64,000 bases of DNA. Source: Chloroflexota bacterium. Lineage in GTDB: Bacteria; Chloroflexota; Anaerolineae; B4-G1. The position numbers and the translations under genes are program-made. The stretch is taken from assembly GCA_024232355.1 (NCBI GenBank), contig JAAEPW010001230.1, positions 112,587 through 176,586 of the forward strand, written 5' to 3'. Shown one piece after another: positions 48,312-56,108 of the stretch (its first letter is position 1; each line of letters opens with the position of its first letter). The notes beneath the pieces were generated by a model. The model made no database searches. It was not told where the DNA came from and was given only the letters and a program-made list of their open reading frames with translations.

Positions 48312-49457
48312 ATGAAGAAACGAATTCTTTTTATAGATGATGAACCAAAGGTGCTGCAAGGCTTGCAACGGGCACTTCGTAGTCAGACCGATGCGTGGGA
48401 TATGGTCTATGTGGCTGATGTTGCCAAGGCTGGAGAGTTACTGAATCAAGACCGTTACGATGCAGTTGTACTGGACGTCAAGATGCCGGGCAAAAACGGA
48501 CTTGAAGTGTTGTCCGAAATCAAGGCCAATAGTTATACTCGAGATATCGAGGTTATTATGCTCACGGGTTTGCAGGACCAGGGACTCAAACGCCGGGCAA
48601 TAGACCTGGGAGCTACTGATCTGTTGAATAAGCCAGTGCTGAAAGAAGATCTCGTGGCGCGTTTGAATAGTGTGTTGGCTATGAAGGCGTATCGTGATGA
48701 ACTGTATGCGCGGAATGAAGAATTGGAACAGCAGTTGCTTCAGTCTCAACGGATGGAATTGATCGGTATACTCGCCTCGGAGGTTGTTTATTATCTCAAT
48801 GGTATTATTTCGACCATTGTAATGGACAGTGAATTTATCGCACAATTCCTAACTGATGATACCGAAGTGCAGAAAAATTTGCACCAGATCAAGGATTCTG
48901 GACAGCACGCCAGAAAGATATTGAAACAAATCAACAGATTTAGTGGCAAGGTTCAAGTAAAGCGCGAGTTGTTTGGCCTGGCTTTGGTGGTGGATGGATG
49001 TTTAGAGTTGCTCCGGTTCCATATCTCGGGAGGGATTGTGGTCGAATGGGATGAGCCTGTGACCGAGTGCCTTGTACGGGCCGACAAAACCCAGATGTAT
49101 CAAATGGTGATGAATTTCTGTGTGAACGCTGTACACGCTATGGAGAAAGGGGGCGTATTGACGATTTCCCTCACCGAGGTTGAGCTGGATCCGAACTCTG
49201 TGCCACCTGCTGATAGAAAAAGGGTGTATCCTACTCCTTACGTGAGGTTGTCAGTGACAGATACGGGGTGTGGAATCGATCCAGACATGCTCGAATGCAT
49301 CTTTGAGCCTCTGTTCACTATTCAGGAAACTCAAGCCAACCCTCGTCTTGGTTTATCTGTGGCTCAGCGGATTGTGGAGGATCACGGGGGCATAATAACG
49401 GTTGAAAGTACTCCTGGGCAAGGGACAACTTTTTTTGTCTATCTGCCTGTTGCTTGA
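48312..49457 (+). CDS. Receiver-HATPase protein with His-to-Tyr in the H-box
   Basis: A 381-residue protein: receiver domain (1-120; acidic Asp9/Asp10, phospho-acceptor Asp55 in VVLDVKMPG, Thr in MLTG, Lys in NKPV), then a histidine-kinase-like dimerisation helix and HATPase (about 255-381). The H-box position that should carry His reads ASEVVYYLNGI, with Tyr160 and Tyr161 in place of the His-Asp pair, so it cannot be a normal autokinase. The N-box (NFCVNAVHAM) and G1 (DTGCGI) look intact, while the second glycine box is NPRLGLS. A phosphatase or an ATP-dependent regulator of the preceding kinase is plausible. AAAGGAG precedes ATG 48312. Confidence 0.9.
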   Translation: MKKRILFIDDEPKVLQGLQRALRSQTDAWDMVYVADVAKAGELLNQDRYDAVVLDVKMPGKNGLEVLSEIKANSYTRDIEVIMLTGLQDQGLKRRAIDLGATDLLNKPVLKEDLVARLNSVLAMKAYRDELYARNEELEQQLLQSQRMELIGILASEVVYYLNGIISTIVMDSEFIAQFLTDDTEVQKNLHQIKDSGQHARKILKQINRFSGKVQVKRELFGLALVVDGCLELLRFHISGGIVVEWDEPVTECLVRADKTQMYQMVMNFCVNAVHAMEKGGVLTISLTEVELDPNSVPPADRKRVYPTPYVRLSVTDTGCGIDPDMLECIFEPLFTIQETQANPRLGLSVAQRIVEDHGGIITVESTPGQGTTFFVYLPVA

Positions 49458-49623
49458 GATAGGATTGCATAATTTGGGTTGGTCAAGATCGTAGAGTGGT
49501 GTCGGTTGTAAGCCAGGGGAGCGAGTCGTGAACGATGGCAGAGGCTATCTATTGAGTTGGTGTCACTTGATACTTGATGATGCGGTAGATGTGTATGGAT
49601 TTGGCCACACAAGGAGGCTCTGA

Positions 49624-51582
49624 GTGAGCATTGTCCTGCTTTTCTTCTCAATGGTACTCTTGTTGGTACTAATGTGTTACGTTTTTTATCGAAATCCAAA
49701 GGGACGAGTAAATCGTCTTCTATCCATTTACTTGTTTAATCTAGCTGCGTCTGTCTTTGTTTCTCAAGTGATGTCTACTATTCCTGATCCGAATATTGCT
49801 GGGTATGCGGCCATCGTCCTTTTTATCACCAACTATGCCCTGAATTCCTTTTTCTTGCCGTCGGTCGTTTTGGCCATGTTCCATCCAAGTTTTTTGTTGC
49901 GTTGGTATGGATTACCTCTTCTTTTGAGCATCGCTATCCTTTTTTCTATTGGACTGCTCAGTGATGGGTTGTTTGGAACGGAAATTTTTTACATCCCTCA
50001 TTCTGAATTGGGTCACGGATACATTCCGTCCGAAAATCTCTTGATTGGCTCTGGTGGATGGCTCTTGCGGATGTGGCTTTTTGTGGGTACGGGTGCATCT
50101 ATTGTGCTTTTGGTTGGTGCTTGGATTCGTGCTCCTCGCGATGAACGGCGACCTATTACGCTTCTCATTGTTTCCTTGTTTGTTATCGGTGGCATGTCAC
50201 CGTTTTTGCCGGATGACCCTTTGGCACCGGCTGTTCCTGCTGTTATTTTCTCTGTCACTTTTGCCTTTATAGTGGGTAATCAGGGCATTTTTTTACTGGA
50301 TCAAGTAGCCTTAAAAGCGGTCTTTCACAGTGCTAGTGAGGGAATGGTGATCTGCAACCGCGAGTGGCAAAATGAGCAGATCAACTTGGCGGCAGAGCGG
50401 ATGATGGGAATATCGGGCACGGAGGTCATCGGTCGGTCTTTTGTTGAGGCTTTTGATTCCTTTTTACAACGCACTCGGCAGGTGGAAGGAGAAAGGTCTT
50501 TGGTTGAGGCCATCGCTGCAAGCGATGGGGAATCTTTTGTGACTCGGCTGCATTTGGATGATCCTGAATCATGTGTGTTATCGGTAGCCAGTGTACATAT
50601 TCGAGATAAACAGGGACGGGTTTTGGGAAATCTCTTGACTTTTCGTGACGTGACCGAAGGTATGCGTGTTTCCCAGTTGTTGGTTGTAGAACAGGAACAA
50701 CACGAGCGTCTGCAAGAGATTATGGACAGTTTGCAGTCTGTGATTACCCAAGTCCGTGAGGCAGCCAGAGACTTGAATTCAACTGCATCAGAGATATTGA
50801 CTGTGACTATGCAGCAGGCAAGTGGTGCCAGTGAACAGTCGGCGGCGATCGCTCAGACGACGACTACTGTGGACGAGTTAAAGACGATAGCCGAACAATC
50901 CGTTTCGCGCGCCCAAGAGGTAGCGGGGACTTCGCAGCGCACGGTCGAGATCTCGCGTGCCGGGCGGCAGGCGGTGAGTGAAACGATTGGGAGTATGGAG
51001 CAGATCAAGGTGCGGGTGGAAGAGATCGCCGAGAACATTCTGGCCTTGTCTGGGCAGACGCAGCAGATCGGCGAGATCATCACTACGGTAAACGATATCG
51101 CAGCACAGTCGAATATCCTGGCGCTGAATGCGTCGGTGGAGGCGGCGCGGGCGGGAGAGTATGGAAAAGGGTTCGCCGTGGTGGCCGTGGAGGTGCGGAA
51201 TTTGGCAGAGCAGTCACGGCAGGCGACGGCGCAAGTCAAGGCGATCCTATCGGATATTCAAAAGGCGACGAACACGACAGTGATGGCGACGGAAGAGGGA
51301 ACAAAGCAAGTGGAAGAGGGAGCCCAATTGGCGATAAAGACCGGGGAGGCGATCGAACAATTGGCAGGGGTGATCGAGGAATCGGCGCAAGCGGCGACGC
51401 AGATGGTAGCAGGAGGACGACAGCAATCATCTGGAGTGGAGCAGGTGGCGCTAGCGATGCAGAACATTAACCAGGCAACAGGCCAGAGCCTTGCCAGTAC
51501 GCGCCAGGCAGAGAAAGCGGCACAAGGGTTGAGTGAGTTGGCCCGTAACTTGATCGAGATAGTAGAGCAGTATCAGTCGTGA
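49624..51582 (+). CDS. Seven-helix membrane-PAS MCP receptor
   Basis: A 652-residue receptor beginning at GTG 49624 with AAGGAGG upstream. About seven membrane helices (1-225) of the kind placed before sensor kinase domains, a PAS domain (about 235-345; FHSASEGMVICNREW to FRDVTEGM), coiled coil and MCP output (about 375-652) with intact tip. The arm just before the tip reads [17 protein letters not shown] where sisters have [17 protein letters not shown]. The arrangement mirrors the membrane-PAS-STAS protein at 15271, though the membrane sequences are diverged. It is preceded by a 166-base gap in which I see no clear signal. Confidence 0.92.
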   Translation: MSIVLLFFSMVLLLVLMCYVFYRNPKGRVNRLLSIYLFNLAASVFVSQVMSTIPDPNIAGYAAIVLFITNYALNSFFLPSVVLAMFHPSFLLRWYGLPLLLSIAILFSIGLLSDGLFGTEIFYIPHSELGHGYIPSENLLIGSGGWLLRMWLFVGTGASIVLLVGAWIRAPRDERRPITLLIVSLFVIGGMSPFLPDDPLAPAVPAVIFSVTFAFIVGNQGIFLLDQVALKAVFHSASEGMVICNREWQNEQINLAAERMMGISGTEVIGRSFVEAFDSFLQRTRQVEGERSLVEAIAASDGESFVTRLHLDDPESCVLSVASVHIRDKQGRVLGNLLTFRDVTEGMRVSQLLVVEQEQHERLQEIMDSLQSVITQVREAARDLNSTASEILTVTMQQASGASEQSAAIAQTTTTVDELKTIAEQSVSRAQEVAGTSQRTVEISRAGRQAVSETIGSMEQIKVRVEEIAENILALSGQTQQIGEIITTVNDIAAQSNILALNASVEAARAGEYGKGFAVVAVEVRNLAEQSRQATAQVKAILSDIQKATNTTVMATEEGTKQVEEGAQLAIKTGEAIEQLAGVIEESAQAATQMVAGGRQQSSGVEQVALAMQNINQATGQSLASTRQAEKAAQGLSELARNLIEIVEQYQS

Positions 51583-51621
51583 TTGGCATCTTGCAACATC
51601 CTATCATTGGAGGCTCAATCA

Positions 51622-53991
51622 ATGAGTGAACAAGTTGAAATAGTGGATTACCAGTCAGGCTCGAGATGGCGTCGTTTGGGTGTAACAATGACGCTTCGGA
51701 TGATCTTGGTTGCGTTCATTCCATTGATCACTGCCGCTGTTGCAGTACTGATTTCACTTTCTGGTATGGTCGAAAATTTGACGGAGGGGATGCGTGATAC
51801 GCGCAAACAGATGGCTCAGAGTACGGTAAGTGCATCCTTGCAAAATCAAGCCAAATTCACGATGGATGAAATTGACGATTATGTGTACGCTCATATCCAA
51901 GATGTTGTGGAATGGGCCAATGCTCCCGTCGTGCGTCAAGCAGCGCAAGATGGGGCGGTGCGGGCCAACGAGCTTGGACTGACAAAGATCACTTTGGATC
52001 AGGTCGAGTTGCGTATGGATGAAACCCGTGCTCTTGTTGATGACGATACCCAGTTGAGGGTTTATCTGAGAAATTTGTCTATGCGACATTCGGCTTTTAC
52101 CGAAATATTCTTGACCGACGAATATGGGTTTACAGTGTCCTACGACCGTAAACCTTCTGACTTTGTGCAGTCTGATGAGGTGTGGTGGAATACGGCTTGG
52201 GAGGCCGGCAGATATATCGGGCAGATCAAGTATGACGATGACTTGGGTATCCACGTGATTGATATTGCCCTACGTGTGGATAGTGGCAGTGGCGGCAAGC
52301 ACATCGGTGTGTTAAAGGCAGCGCTTGATATCCGAGCACTTCAGGATTTGGTGGTGGAGGCTGCCGAGCATGTGCCTGGCGGCTCGGTACATCTATTTAC
52401 GCAGCAAGGTGATCAGATTGCGGATACAGCCAGCGATAATAATGCCGCCATCATTATGACGAGTGAGGGTAATCTGTTGCAGCAGGGGTGGATACCGGCA
52501 AGCTTGATCATTGAACAAGATGCTGGGGAAAGTGGATATTTACTTGACCAAGAGAATTTGGATGGTGAACCAATCGCATTGGGATATGCCTCCAGCGCTC
52601 CAGGCGCGGTCTATGGTATGCGGTCATTTGGCGGATTGGGATGGTTCGTTACAGTGGAACAGACTGAGGAAGCAGCTTTTGCGCCCTTGTGGCGATTGGA
52701 TGACGAGATTACGCGTGTGGCAGGCCAGAATAATCGCATTTTGACAATTGTTTTGGTTATTGGCATTGCGACAGCCGCTGGCAGCATAATTGTGGCATTG
52801 CTTGCTGCTCGTACCATTGTACATCCTATCGAGCGCATGGCCGAGATCAGCCAGCGTGTCGCCGCAGGTGATTTTGGCGTAGAGTTGCAAGTCGAGCAAC
52901 GTAACGAGATCGGCCAATTGCAGAACGCATTTCTCCAAATGACCGCACAATTACGTCGCATGCTCGATAGTGAGCGCAAGCAGCATGAACGCTTGCAAAT
53001 GACAGTCGCCGAGTATATGACCTTTGTAGCCGATGTGGCTACGGGAAACTTGTCCACACGACTGAATTTGGATAGTGTGGATCAGCTTGCCGACCCGCTC
53101 GTTGCTCTGGGGCATAACCTTGATACAATGGTAGATCGCTTGTACAATATGACGATACGGGTCAAAGAGGCCACGCAAAGCCTTAGTTCGACCTCATCCG
53201 AAATTCTGGCGGTGACCACACAACAAGCATCGGGAGCCAGCGAACAATCAGCCGCTATAGCACAGACGACGACCACGGTGGATGAATTGAAGGCCATTGC
53301 CGAACAATCGGTCTCGCGTGCCCATGATGTGGCAGGGGCGTCACAGCGTACCATTGATGTCTCGCGTGCTGGGCAGCGAGCAGTACAAGATACGATTGGG
53401 AGTATGGCACGGATCAAGGTGCAGGTAGAGGGAATCGCAGAGAACATTTTGGCATTATCGGAGCAGACGCAACAGATTGGAGAGATCATAGCCACGGTGA
53501 ATGATATTGCGGCGCAATCAAATATATTGGCACTGAACGCATCGGTGGAGGCTGCGCGAGCTGGAGAGTACGGCAAGGGCTTTGCAGTGGTGGCGGTAGA
53601 AGTACGGAACTTGGCGGAGCAATCGCGGCAGGCAACGGCACAGGTGAGAGCTATATTGTCGGACATTCAAAAAGCGACGAATGCAACGGTGATGGCGACA
53701 GAGGAAGGGACCAAGGGTGTAGATGAGGGCGTGCATTTGGTGGCGCAAGCGCAGGAAGCGATTGAACAATTAGGTGCAATGATCGAAGAGTCGACGCAGG
53801 CGGCGACACAAATGGTAGCCGGGGGGCGGCAGCAGTCGGCAGGAGTGGAGCAAGTGGCGCTGGCGATGCAGAACATCAACCAGGCGACGGTACAGAGTCT
53901 TTCGAGCACACGTCAGGCAGAAAAGGCCGCGCGGGACTTGAACGAGTTAGCCAACAGTTTGGCAAAGATTGTGGAACAGTATAAACTATAA
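51622..53991 (+). CDS. dCache-HAMP MCP receptor
   Basis: A 789-residue receptor: helix 24-45, extracellular dCache-type domain (about 50-375; FTEIFLTDEYGFTVSYDRK, WWNTAWEAGRYIGQIKYDD, HIGVLKAALDI), helix 385-410, HAMP (412-465; VHPIERMAEIS, NEIGQLQNAFLQM), HAMP-like segment (490-535, VATGNLSTRL) and MCP output (about 540-789). It has the canonical double-Cache layout used for amino acids, amines or organic acids. ATG 51622 with TGGAGG eight bases upstream is preferred to an earlier TTG that abuts the preceding stop codon. One arm difference: [14 protein letters not shown] where others read KTIAEQ. Confidence 0.93.
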   Translation: MSEQVEIVDYQSGSRWRRLGVTMTLRMILVAFIPLITAAVAVLISLSGMVENLTEGMRDTRKQMAQSTVSASLQNQAKFTMDEIDDYVYAHIQDVVEWANAPVVRQAAQDGAVRANELGLTKITLDQVELRMDETRALVDDDTQLRVYLRNLSMRHSAFTEIFLTDEYGFTVSYDRKPSDFVQSDEVWWNTAWEAGRYIGQIKYDDDLGIHVIDIALRVDSGSGGKHIGVLKAALDIRALQDLVVEAAEHVPGGSVHLFTQQGDQIADTASDNNAAIIMTSEGNLLQQGWIPASLIIEQDAGESGYLLDQENLDGEPIALGYASSAPGAVYGMRSFGGLGWFVTVEQTEEAAFAPLWRLDDEITRVAGQNNRILTIVLVIGIATAAGSIIVALLAARTIVHPIERMAEISQRVAAGDFGVELQVEQRNEIGQLQNAFLQMTAQLRRMLDSERKQHERLQMTVAEYMTFVADVATGNLSTRLNLDSVDQLADPLVALGHNLDTMVDRLYNMTIRVKEATQSLSSTSSEILAVTTQQASGASEQSAAIAQTTTTVDELKAIAEQSVSRAHDVAGASQRTIDVSRAGQRAVQDTIGSMARIKVQVEGIAENILALSEQTQQIGEIIATVNDIAAQSNILALNASVEAARAGEYGKGFAVVAVEVRNLAEQSRQATAQVRAILSDIQKATNATVMATEEGTKGVDEGVHLVAQAQEAIEQLGAMIEESTQAATQMVAGGRQQSAGVEQVALAMQNINQATVQSLSSTRQAEKAARDLNELANSLAKIVEQYKL

Positions 53992-54018
53992 AGAACTCGT
54001 GAGTTAGACGTTGTTCAG

Positions 54019-54053
54019 AAACAGTGCTAGTCAGAAATAGCCTTGAACTGTTT
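54019..54053 (+). terminator. Possible weak hairpin between two MCP genes
   Basis: AAACAGT (54019-54025) and ACTGTTT (54047-54053) are perfect inverted copies around a 21-base centre, followed by GCGTGATTTTAC. The stem is AT-rich and the loop large, so a terminator or processing site is only possible. Confidence 0.25.
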
Positions 54054-54123
54054 GCGTGATTTTACTTGAGAAATACGTATCAAAACACAGTTGTTTTTGA
54101 ATGATCTGTTAGGAGGAGCATCA

Positions 54124-55797
54124 ATGTGGGATCAATTTCTAGCATTCCTTGCAGGGCCGGTTTTTGAGGACTCGGACAAAATGCGTGTGGCTCGTCTATT
54201 ACACGTCGTTATGCTAACCTTGTTTGTGGCCACAATAGTGATGATCGGGACTGTATTGCTATCCATTGACGATTGGCCGCCAAACTCGCAAGAAATGTTT
54301 CTTGTATTGATGGCTATTGTGGTTGGTGGGATTATTGTGTGGGGGGTGAGCCTCGTGCGCCATGGTCATTTTCAACTTCCCAGTATTGTCTTGTTGTTTG
54401 TATTGTGGGGGGCAAATGCTGGTTGGATTTATTTTTCCAAGGAAAGCATAAATAACGAAACCGGTATCCTTATTTATGATTTGATCATTGTTCTTGCTGG
54501 TCTGTTGTTGGGCAAACGTGCTGGAATCACTTGCACTGTACTCAGTTTGCTCGCCGTGTTGGGGGTGTTTGTCGCCGAAGGTATGGGCATAAATGTCTCT
54601 GGTCAAACGGCAACGCTCTTGGATTTGTTTTTTATCCTTCTACCTATTGCTCTGACAGGATCGTTGTTGAGCTATGCAATACATAATATGGACCAGGCTC
54701 TTGGGCGCGCTCGCGACAATGAGCGTGATCTGACTGAGAGCAATCGCGAATTGCAGTCAGTCCATTTGTCTTTGGAAAAACGTAACAAGTATTTACGGAC
54801 TGTGGTTCAAAAATACGTCGCATTTCTGGAACGTGTGGAGCAAGGTGATTTGACTTGCCGGATGAGCCTGGATGATGATGGGAATGCCGGAGAGGACGAT
54901 CTTTTAATCGATCTTGGGCACAGAATGAACAGGATGGTGGCCGCGATGCAGGATATACTTTTACAGATTCGCAACGCGATGAACAGACTAAAGTCATCTG
55001 CGTCGGAGATTTTGACAGCGACCACGCAGCAAGCAGCGGGGGCCAGCCAGCAGTCGGCCGCTATTTCGCAGACGACGACTACGGTGGACGAACTAAAGAC
55101 TATTGCCGAACAATCGGTCTCGCGTGCCCAAGAAGTGGCGGGTACATCGCAGCGCACGATCAAGGTCTCGCGCACGGGACAGCAATCGGTAGATGAAACA
55201 ATTGGAAGCATGGCGCAGATCAAGGAACGGGTCGAGGGGATCGCAGAGAACATTCTGGCACTCTCGGAGCAGACACAACAAATCGGTGAAATCATTGCCA
55301 CAGTGAACGACATCGCGGCACAGTCAAATATCCTGGCCCTGAATGCGTCGGTAGAGGCAGCGCGGGCAGGAGAGTATGGCAAGGGATTTGCTGTAGTAGC
55401 GGTAGAGGTGCGGAACCTGGCGGAACAGTCACGGCAGGCGACAGCACAGGTAAGGGCCATTTTGTCGGACATTCAAAAGGCCACGAATACGACGGTGATG
55501 GCGACAGAAGAGGGAACAAAGGGATCGGATGAGGGCGTGCAGTTGGCGGCGCAAGCAGGAGAGTCGATCGAGCAACTGGGGTTGGTGATTGAGGAATCGG
55601 CGCAAGCGGCGACGCAGTTGGTTGCTGGGGGGAGGCAACAGGCGTCAGGGGTGGAACAAGTGGCGCTGGCGATGCAGAACATCAACCAGGCAACGCAACA
55701 GAGCCTGGAAAGCACGCGTCAAGCGGAGAAAGCAGCGCGCGAGTTGAATGACTTGGCGGAAGGTCTGGTCGGGATTGTAGAATACTATCGCTTATGA
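54124..55797 (+). CDS. Membrane MCP-type receptor with HAMP-like segment
   Basis: A 557-residue receptor starting at ATG 54124, with AGGAGGA upstream; an earlier in-frame TTG lacks a site. About six membrane helices (20-190), HAMP-like segment (about 225-275, VEQGDLTCRM, LGHRMNRMVAAM) and MCP output (about 285-557) with intact tip. Its N-terminus (FLAGPVFEDSDKMRVARLL) belongs to the module shared with the STAS protein at 22202 and the MCP at 28365. The N-terminal arm reads GASQQSAAI instead of GASEQSAAI. The C-terminus is VEYYRL. It is the last intact receptor before cheA, separated from it by a 311-base gap containing a decayed receptor end. Confidence 0.92.
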   Translation: MWDQFLAFLAGPVFEDSDKMRVARLLHVVMLTLFVATIVMIGTVLLSIDDWPPNSQEMFLVLMAIVVGGIIVWGVSLVRHGHFQLPSIVLLFVLWGANAGWIYFSKESINNETGILIYDLIIVLAGLLLGKRAGITCTVLSLLAVLGVFVAEGMGINVSGQTATLLDLFFILLPIALTGSLLSYAIHNMDQALGRARDNERDLTESNRELQSVHLSLEKRNKYLRTVVQKYVAFLERVEQGDLTCRMSLDDDGNAGEDDLLIDLGHRMNRMVAAMQDILLQIRNAMNRLKSSASEILTATTQQAAGASQQSAAISQTTTTVDELKTIAEQSVSRAQEVAGTSQRTIKVSRTGQQSVDETIGSMAQIKERVEGIAENILALSEQTQQIGEIIATVNDIAAQSNILALNASVEAARAGEYGKGFAVVAVEVRNLAEQSRQATAQVRAILSDIQKATNTTVMATEEGTKGSDEGVQLAAQAGESIEQLGLVIEESAQAATQLVAGGRQQASGVEQVALAMQNINQATQQSLESTRQAEKAARELNDLAEGLVGIVEYYRL

Positions 55798-55861
55798 TGG
55801 ACACAAATGTACCGCAACATAATCGTAACTGGCTTGTAACCTTGTACGGTTGAATAGTGTG

Positions 55862-55867
55862 TATAAT
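55862..55867 (+). promoter_or_regulatory. Perfect -10-like TATAAT upstream of cheA
   Basis: TATAAT stands in the gap before cheA. No good -35 sits at 16-18 bases; TTGTAC is 14 bases upstream (55842-55847) and TTGTAA 22 bases. If used, the leader would be about 240 bases and would run through the receptor remnant. It could mark an independent promoter for the cheA-cheB group. Confidence 0.3.
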
Positions 55868-55935
55868 CAGTGTCACTAGGGGCAGGTACATCGTATGTGT
55901 CAAGCAGTTGAGTGATGACACGGGATCTGATTGAT

Positions 55936-55993
55936 ACACGCCAAGCAGAATAGGTGGTTATGGTTGACTGAAATCGTGGAACGGTATAAACTA
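55936..55993 (+). pseudogene. Remnant of an MCP 3' end
   Basis: In the 311-base gap between the last MCP gene and cheA, ACACGCCAAGCAGAA (55936-55950) encodes TRQAE and 55964-55993 encodes LTEIVERYKL in another frame. Intact receptors here end [10 protein letters not shown]...[10 protein letters not shown] with about a dozen residues between the two motifs; in this copy only 13 bases remain, with a stop codon and a frame change, and the final stop codon is gone. It is therefore a deleted, non-functional receptor terminus. The rest of the gap holds the TATAAT noted separately and nothing else I recognise. Confidence 0.7.
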
Positions 55994-56108
55994 TGTATGG
56001 AATCAACTATTGTAACTCGTGATTTTCTACGACTTGACTGTGACCGGAAAGTTTTTCTCATTGGTGATTTTGTGCGTGTATTGATAGGGAACAAGTAAGG
56101 AGGACATC

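Noticed and set aside
26689..55797. Mobile-element or tandem-repeat explanation for the near-identical ~0.8 kb MCP and ~0.35 kb STAS segments
   Set aside because: The repeats are in-frame protein domains in intact genes; no transposase, terminal repeats or target duplications are seen. Duplication and gene conversion explain them.
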